Assembly (NCBI GenBank): GCA_028293225.1
Contig: JAQGPE010000787.1
Span: 1-11,073 of the forward strand
From: Akkermansiaceae bacterium
Lineage (GTDB): Bacteria; Verrucomicrobiota; Verrucomicrobiia; Verrucomicrobiales; Akkermansiaceae
DNA length: 11,073 bases
Direction: 5' to 3'
In this document: positions 6,566 through 11,073 of the stretch, piece by piece
Layout: every line of letters begins with the position of its first letter
Numbering within the stretch: the first letter of the stretch is position 1
Made by a program: the position numbers and the translations under genes
Notes under the pieces: generated by a model
The model's database searches: none
The model's input: the letters and a program-made list of their open reading frames with translations, nothing else
Told to the model about the DNA's origin: nothing

Positions 6566-7471
6566 ATGTTCCGTAATTCCATACTGTTCCCGCTTTTTGC
6601 CACCGGCCTGCTGATGCCGGCATTCGCCCAGGACGCGGGCGGGAAAGCGGTCATCGCGAAGATGGGCGACATCGAAATCCGCGCCGACGAGGTCCGCGGC
6701 TGGCTGGCCGGTCTGGATGAACAGCAGCGTGAAGCGGCGAAGGCCCAGCCGAACCTGCTGACGGAAGCGGTGCGCAGCCTGTTGGTGCAGCGCTTGGTTC
6801 TCCAGGAAGCCGACTCCAAGAAATGGGCCGAGCGTCCGGACGTGGCGGCGAAGATCGAGCGGCAGCGCGGCAGCATCGTCGCCGAGAGCTACCTGCGCTC
6901 GATGGCGGAGCCGGACAAGAATTTCCCTTCGGAAGACGAGATCAAGAAGGCCTACGACTCCGCCGGCGATGCCCTGAACGTGCCGCGCCGCCTGAAGCTG
7001 GCGCAGATCTTCATCGCGGCTCCGGCCGACGCGAAAGAGAAGGCCGCGAAGGAAGCCCAGGTCGCCGCCGTGAAGAAGAAACTGGCGGCCTCCGGCGCCG
7101 ATTTCGCCGCGATTGCCAAAGCCGACAGTGAAGAGCCGGCGACCGCGGAAAAAAGCGGCGAACTCGGATGGGTGGGCGAGAGCCAGATCCAGCCGGAGAT
7201 CCGCGACGAAGCGGCCAAGGTGACGAAGAACGGCGTGACCGCCCCAGTCCTTCTGAAGGACGGCTGGCATTTTGTGAAGGTCCTCGACCGCGAGGAACCG
7301 CGCAAGCTGACCCTCGAAGAGGTGAAGCCGAAGCTGCAGGAAAAACTCCGCGAGCAGCGCACCCAGGCCGCCAGCCAGGCGTATCTGGCGAAATTGTTGA
7401 AAGACCATCCGGTGGTCATCAACGAGATCGAACTGCCCAAGGTTCTCGGCGCCAACAAGAGCGCCGAGTGA
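6566..7471 (+). CDS. SurA/PpiC-like periplasmic peptidyl-prolyl isomerase (parvulin type)
   Basis: Predicted periplasmic foldase of 301 aa. I chose ATG 6566 because it starts a signal peptide (MFRNSILFPLFATGLLMPAFA|QD, cleavage near residue 21); a TTG at 6539 would overlap the preceding stop and add a non-signal extension. Residues about 25-135 form a helical SurA_N-like region (EVRGWLAGL, LLTEAVRSLLVQRLVLQEA). The parvulin domain spans about 138-245: KLAQIFIAAP, FAAIAKADSEEPATAEKSG, ELGWVGESQIQPEI, GWHFVKVLDREE. A C-terminal helix (about 246-290) returns to the chaperone region, as in SurA. The catalytic site is partly altered: the first conserved His is Gln147, the Cys/Asp position appears to be Glu, while the last His (His235) is kept, so isomerase activity may be weak and chaperoning dominant. 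It sits 47 bases before the giant TpsA gene, whose product is a plausible client. Confidence 0.92.
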   Translation: MFRNSILFPLFATGLLMPAFAQDAGGKAVIAKMGDIEIRADEVRGWLAGLDEQQREAAKAQPNLLTEAVRSLLVQRLVLQEADSKKWAERPDVAAKIERQRGSIVAESYLRSMAEPDKNFPSEDEIKKAYDSAGDALNVPRRLKLAQIFIAAPADAKEKAAKEAQVAAVKKKLAASGADFAAIAKADSEEPATAEKSGELGWVGESQIQPEIRDEAAKVTKNGVTAPVLLKDGWHFVKVLDREEPRKLTLEEVKPKLQEKLREQRTQAASQAYLAKLLKDHPVVINEIELPKVLGANKSAE

Positions 7472-7518
7472 TCCTGATCGTCCCTCTTTAAAGCCCGCAT
7501 TGCCCACCCTGCCGTCCC
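7472..7518 (+). other. 47-base gap before the TpsA gene
   Basis: The largest gap in the window. It is C-rich, with no convincing Shine-Dalgarno sequence, hairpin terminator or -35/-10 pair. The only palindrome noticed is TTTAAA. Continued transcription from the isomerase gene into TpsA is the simplest reading. Confidence 0.3.
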
Positions 7519-10500
7519 ATGAAAGTTTCCCCTCATCCTCTCCGCCGTCGTAGCGCCGCCGCCCGTGCCGCTGCGGCGCTCCTTGTCCTGCTGTGCGAGA
7601 TCGGAGTTCTGAATGAAGCGGTGATGGCAGGGGATATTCTCCGCGGCGGAGCGACCTCGGGCGCTCCCGTGGGGGCGAGTAATCCGACCGGCACCGCGCC
7701 TCCGGCGATCGCGCCGGCCGGCGGTACCACCCGCGATTCGCTGGCGCGCACTGCCCAGGCGATCCAGGCCATGCAGGCGATGCAGCTGGCGGCCCGCAAT
7801 GTGGCCAACCAGGGGGCGAACCACGCGATCAAGAATCCTTCGGGCAAGGGCGGCACCCTGCCGGATGTGCCGAACGGCATTGGCAAGGGCGGCCTGCAGG
7901 TCGACCCTCGTGTGACCGGAGGGCCTACGGATCCGCTCTGGACCGGTGCGGACCTTCCTTCGCAGACGACGACTTCCGGCGGCACCCAGGTGGTGACCGT
8001 GAAGCAGACCGCCCAGCAGGCGGTGCTGAACTGGGAGACCTTCAACGTCGGCAAGAACACCACGCTCAAGTTCGACCAGAGCGCCGGCGGCGCGAACGTC
8101 GGCCAGTGGATCGCCTTCAACAAGGTCAACGACCCGATGGCAAATCCGAGCCAGATTCTCGGCTCCATCGAGGCGCCCGGACAGGTCTACGTGATCAATC
8201 GCAACGGGATCATTTTCGGCGGCGGCTCGCAGGTGAATGTCCACGCCCTGGTGGCGTCGACGCTTTCGATCAACGACGACCTGGTGAAGCAGGGCCTGCT
8301 GAACAACCCGACCAACAAGTTCCTTTTCTCCGGACTCGGCGGCCCGGCCGATTCGAAGGTCGGCGATGTGATCGTCGAAGCCGGCGCCAAGCTCACGGCG
8401 CCGACCACCGTGGACAAGGTCGGCGGCCGCATCGCGCTGATCGGCGCGAACGTCTCGAACGAAGGCACGATCTCCACGACCGACGGACAGACGATTCTGG
8501 CGGCGGGTCTGGAGGTCGGCTTCACCGCCCACGCCACGACCGATCCGTCGCTGCGTGGCCTGGATACCTACATCGGTGCGGTGGTGGATCCGGCCTCCAC
8601 GTTGGCTGCCTATGCCGGCACGGCGACCAACAGTGGCCTCATCGACGCGGGACGGGCCAATGTCACCATTGCCGGCAAAAACGTTCAGCAGCTGGGAATT
8701 ATCACCAGCACGACCTCGGTCTCCTTCAACGGTCGCATCGACCTGCTGGCGAACTATGATGCGGTGGGCAACCCGTTCTACAACCCGGCGACAGTCGGCT
8801 CGCCGACTTTCCTGAACCGCTCGGTTGGGACGGTGACGCTTGGCGAGGGCAGCGTGACTCAGATCCTTCCCGAACTCGACAGCACGGAGAAGGCGATCGG
8901 ATCGAAGCTGGCCCTGCCATCGCAGATCAATCTGCAGGGCCAGGAGATCCACTTCGACAACAACTCGATCCTCTACGCGCCGAGCGCCAATGTGGTGGTC
9001 AACGCGGGTGCCTGGCAGGCGATCTTGCCGACCAATCAGACAAGTATCGGGACCTATCAGTTCGTGCACACCGGAGGTCGCATCGACCTCGATAGCGGCG
9101 CCCTGATCGATGTCTCCGGCTCGAAAAACGTCACTTCCTCGGTTGCGTCCAATATCATCGCGGTTGAGTTGCGCGGCTCGGAACTCGCGGACTCGCCGCT
9201 GCTGCGCGACGGCGCTCTGCGCGGCCAGACCATCTACGTCGATATCACCAAGACGGGCACTTACAACGGCAAGGCCTGGGTCGGCACTCCGTTGGCCGAC
9301 GTGTCCGGCTATGTCAATCTGGTCCAGCGGACGGTGGGCGAACTCACCGCTGCCGGCGGCACGGTGAAGCTCAACGCCGGTGATGCCGTGGTGATCCGCG
9401 AAGGGGCCAAAGTGGATGTCTCCGGCGGCACGATCAACTATGTGGGGGGTGTCGTACAGACCTCGCGGGTGGTTTCGAACGGCAAGATTTTCGACGTCGC
9501 TGATGCCACACCGGATCGGGTTTACGATGGCGTCTATCGCGGCGGCAGCATCACCAAGTCCAAGGCCTGGGGGGTGACCGAGCAGTTCGTCAATCCTCTT
9601 ACACTCAACGGCAGTCACTACCAGGAAGGCTTCCTCCAGGGCGGCAATGGCGGCACGCTCGATATCGCCAGCGGTGCGGTGGCCATCGACGGCACACTGA
9701 AAGGTACGACCTTCACCGGAGTTCGCCAGCGAACCATCGGCCCGGTGGCATCGACGCTGAATATTTCCTTCACCGCGGATCGCTTCCTCAACGGCACTTT
9801 GTCGGCCTACTCGCCCAATGCGACTTCGGTGGTCTTTTCAAACAATGCCGCGACCGACCAACTGGCCGACTTCTCCCTGGATGATGCCGGGAAGCCGCTG
9901 GCGCTGCCTGCGGACCGCCTGAACAAACTGATCCTGGATCCGGATCTGGTTGGCGCGAATGGTTTCGGGAACCTGTCGGTCAAGACTCCCGAAGGCGATG
10001 TCGTGGTGGAAAAAGGGATCAAGCTTGAGACCACGCCGCGCGGATCGATTTCCCTCTCAGGGGCGAATGTGGATGTGGAGGGCTCGCTGATCGCGGCCGG
10101 TGGCACGATTTCCGTAACGACCTACGATATTTCTCCGAACAAGGCGGCTGAGCTGGTCTTGAGCGGAGGACCGCTTCCGGCCGTTGACCCGACCCGCGGC
10201 CTGTTCACTCTTGGGGAAGGCGCGACGCTGAGCACGGCGGGCTATCTGGTCGATGACCGCCCGGAATCAGCGACGCTGCTCAAGACCCCGCTGGTCACCA
10301 ATGGCGGCACGATCAGCGTGACCTCCCTGTCGGCCAATCTTTCGGAAGGATCCCTGATCGATGTGTCGGGTGGCGTGGTTGCAACCGCCGGTGGCAAATA
10401 CACCTACGGCAATGCCGGTGGCATCTCGCTGCTTACCGGTCGCGACACCTCCTTTAAGGGCGTGGTGGGCGGCGAACTTCATCTCGGCGGCGAACTGCGC

Positions 10501-11073
10501 GGCATGTCCGGCGCCACTGGCGGCTCGCTGACGGTTCAGGCCGCGGCGGTCCAGGTGGGCGGCGACTCCGCGCCGCAGGGCGTCCTGCATCTGGATTCGA
10601 ATTTCTTCAACCAGGGAGGGTTTTCCTCCTTCACCGTGAATGGCATCGGTCGCGCCGACGGCCCCGGCCTGCTGATTGTCGGCGGCACGCGGATTTCTCC
10701 GGTGATTTCCAGCTGGCTCGCCTCGTCGGTCGACGGCGCCATTTCGCTGGATACCTATGTCAAGGATGCGGGCCTGCGTTCCACGGCCAGCCTGAGCTTC
10801 GGAGCACTCGGTTCCACGGATGATCAGGGCAACTTCAAGCTGCTTCTTCGCGGCGATCTGAAGGTCGAGGAAGGCGCGGTCATCGATGCCGGCGCCACAG
10901 GTGCGATCAAACTCAATGGCCAGACAGTCGAGGTCCAGGGCTCGCTGCTGGCGGCCGGTGGCTCGATCCAGGTGAATGGCGCCGGCAAGCTGCCTCTTCC
11001 CAACAATGCGAACGGCACCGAGGCGGACACCACCGTTTGGATCGGGCCGCACGCCGTGCTGAATGCCGCGGGA
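7519..11073 (+). CDS. Filamentous-haemagglutinin-type TpsA exoprotein (3' truncated)
   Basis: Large secreted adhesin-like protein of the two-partner system. 1185 codons are visible without a stop and the gene runs off the window. The ATG at 7519 opens a long basic signal sequence (RRR near residue 10, core AAAALLVLL, likely cleavage AVMA|GDI at 37). Residues 38-154 are an unusual extension: a Pro/Ala/Gly linker, a helix QAIQAMQAMQLAARN (80-94), then LPDVPNGIGKGGLQVDP and WTGADLP. The TPS secretion domain follows at about 155-300 with NWETFNVGKNTTLKFDQ (171-187) and VINRNGIIFGGGSQVNVHAL (225-244), the counterparts of FHA's N-terminal core and NPNG motif. The rest is repeated parallel beta-helix rungs (GALIDVSG, GSLIAAGGTISV). 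I saw no cysteine after the signal, usual for TpsA proteins. The QAMQ extension and rung style resemble the DUF3739-bearing haemagglutinin subfamily; that C-terminal domain would lie beyond the window. Binding target and activity are unknown. Confidence 0.95.
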   Translation, partial: MKVSPHPLRRRSAAARAAAALLVLLCEIGVLNEAVMAGDILRGGATSGAPVGASNPTGTAPPAIAPAGGTTRDSLARTAQAIQAMQAMQLAARNVANQGANHAIKNPSGKGGTLPDVPNGIGKGGLQVDPRVTGGPTDPLWTGADLPSQTTTSGGTQVVTVKQTAQQAVLNWETFNVGKNTTLKFDQSAGGANVGQWIAFNKVNDPMANPSQILGSIEAPGQVYVINRNGIIFGGGSQVNVHALVASTLSINDDLVKQGLLNNPTNKFLFSGLGGPADSKVGDVIVEAGAKLTAPTTVDKVGGRIALIGANVSNEGTISTTDGQTILAAGLEVGFTAHATTDPSLRGLDTYIGAVVDPASTLAAYAGTATNSGLIDAGRANVTIAGKNVQQLGIITSTTSVSFNGRIDLLANYDAVGNPFYNPATVGSPTFLNRSVGTVTLGEGSVTQILPELDSTEKAIGSKLALPSQINLQGQEIHFDNNSILYAPSANVVVNAGAWQAILPTNQTSIGTYQFVHTGGRIDLDSGALIDVSGSKNVTSSVASNIIAVELRGSELADSPLLRDGALRGQTIYVDITKTGTYNGKAWVGTPLADVSGYVNLVQRTVGELTAAGGTVKLNAGDAVVIREGAKVDVSGGTINYVGGVVQTSRVVSNGKIFDVADATPDRVYDGVYRGGSITKSKAWGVTEQFVNPLTLNGSHYQEGFLQGGNGGTLDIASGAVAIDGTLKGTTFTGVRQRTIGPVASTLNISFTADRFLNGTLSAYSPNATSVVFSNNAATDQLADFSLDDAGKPLALPADRLNKLILDPDLVGANGFGNLSVKTPEGDVVVEKGIKLETTPRGSISLSGANVDVEGSLIAAGGTISVTTYDISPNKAAELVLSGGPLPAVDPTRGLFTLGEGATLSTAGYLVDDRPESATLLKTPLVTNGGTISVTSLSANLSEGSLIDVSGGVVATAGGKYTYGNAGGISLLTGRDTSFKGVVGGELHLGGELRGMSGATGGSLTVQAAAVQVGGDSAPQGVLHLDSNFFNQGGFSSFTVNGIGRADGPGLLIVGGTRISPVISSWLASSVDGAISLDTYVKDAGLRSTASLSFGALGSTDDQGNFKLLLRGDLKVEEGAVIDAGATGAIKLNGQTVEVQGSLLAAGGSIQVNGAGKLPLPNNANGTEADTTVWIGPHAVLNAAG
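9097..9120 (+). repeat. Beta-helix rung motif GALIDVSG (copy 1)
   Basis: One of four visible copies of the pattern G-[AS]-x-[IV]-D-[VA]-[SG]-[GA] in TpsA. The others start at 9403 (GAKVDVSG), 10348 (GSLIDVSG) and 10873 (GAVIDAGA). Such units are the turn-plus-strand of a right-handed parallel beta-helix in FHA-like exoproteins. Confidence 0.7.
9403..9426 (+). repeat. Beta-helix rung motif GAKVDVSG (copy 2)
   Basis: Second copy of the short rung motif in TpsA. It is preceded by VVIRE and followed by a Gly and a new strand (TINYVGG), consistent with one helical coil. Confidence 0.65.
10042..10116 (+). repeat. 25-residue TpsA module, copy A
   Basis: Encodes GSISLSGANVDVEGSLIAAG followed by GTISV. 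It aligns without gaps to 10900-10974 (GAIKLNGQTVEVQGSLLAAG then GSIQV). The pattern is G-x-I-x-L-x-G-x-x-V-[DE]-V-[EQ]-G-S-L-[IL]-A-A-G-G-[TS]-I-x-V. Both copies are preceded by a similar VE-[KE]-G stretch, so the duplicated unit may be about 40 residues. Confidence 0.75.
10348..10371 (+). repeat. Beta-helix rung motif GSLIDVSG (copy 3)
   Basis: Third copy of the short rung motif in TpsA, between SANLSE and GVVATAGG. It fits the same turn-strand pattern as the copies at 9097 and 9403. Confidence 0.65.
10900..10974 (+). repeat. 25-residue TpsA module, copy B
   Basis: Second copy of the module at 10042-10116, 858 bases (286 codons) downstream and in the same frame. The two share the core V-[DE]-V-x-G-S-L-x-A-A-G-G. 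It is preceded by GAVIDAGA at 10873-10896, a fourth and divergent copy of the short rung motif. The DNA has diverged more than the protein, suggesting an old duplication or convergent rung structure. Confidence 0.75.

Noticed and set aside
7519..7560. RRR-containing signal of TpsA as a twin-arginine (Tat) signal
   Set aside because: The consensus S-R-R-x-F-L-K is not met, and TpsA proteins travel unfolded through Sec; a long basic n-region is common in large exoproteins.
6952..9618. Antisense open frame (about 888 codons) under the isomerase and TpsA genes
   Set aside because: Same shadow effect. The sense frames carry clear parvulin and TPS motifs through the whole interval, and the antisense product looks like random Arg/Asp/Gly-rich sequence.

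Overview
The window is a gene-dense, GC-rich stretch (roughly low-to-mid 60s % GC by eye). It carries eight genes, all on the + strand and nearly back to back; the largest gap is 47 bases and several gaps are 1 to 6 bases. Both ends are cut inside a gene. The products all belong to the envelope of a Gram-negative (diderm) cell: outer-membrane barrels, periplasmic proteins, an inner-membrane proton channel and a giant secreted protein. I see no RNA genes, mobile elements, CRISPR array, clear promoter or terminator, and no gene-free stretch over 300 bases. The gene starts lack obvious Shine-Dalgarno sequences, and the DUF2341-LamG-ExbB fusion is a type I associate with Verrucomicrobiota (Luteolibacter-like). 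I therefore favour that phylum with modest confidence; related loci may also occur in Proteobacteria, so the taxon is not proven.

Layout: (1) 1-1008, the C-terminal part of a TpsB/FhaC-type outer-membrane transporter. (2) 1043-4060, an energy-transduction module: an ExbB-like proton channel fused to a periplasmic DUF2341+LamG region, then ExbD, then a TonB-like protein with a long proline tract. (3) 4094-5869, a putative porin. (4) 5871-7471, two small secreted periplasmic proteins, a coiled-coil protein of unknown function and a SurA/PpiC-like peptidyl-prolyl isomerase. (5) 7519 to the end, the first 1185 codons of a filamentous-haemagglutinin-type TpsA exoprotein with a TPS secretion domain and beta-helix repeats.

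How they may work together: TpsA and TpsB are the classic halves of a two-partner (type Vb) secretion system. Here they bracket about 6.5 kb of genes that normally have nothing to do with type Vb secretion. A natural reading, which is inference, is that this is one envelope machine or surface programme: TpsB exports TpsA, the coiled-coil protein and the isomerase escort TpsA (or the barrels) through the periplasm, and the ExbB-ExbD-TonB module supplies proton-motive force to an outer-membrane partner (TpsB, the porin or a protein encoded elsewhere). Known two-partner systems are not thought to need TonB energy, so this arrangement is the most interesting point in the window. Local oddities include loss of the conserved TM3 glutamate in the ExbB domain, a glutamine in place of the first parvulin histidine, a run of eight G inside the channel gene, and an unusual extension in front of the TPS domain.
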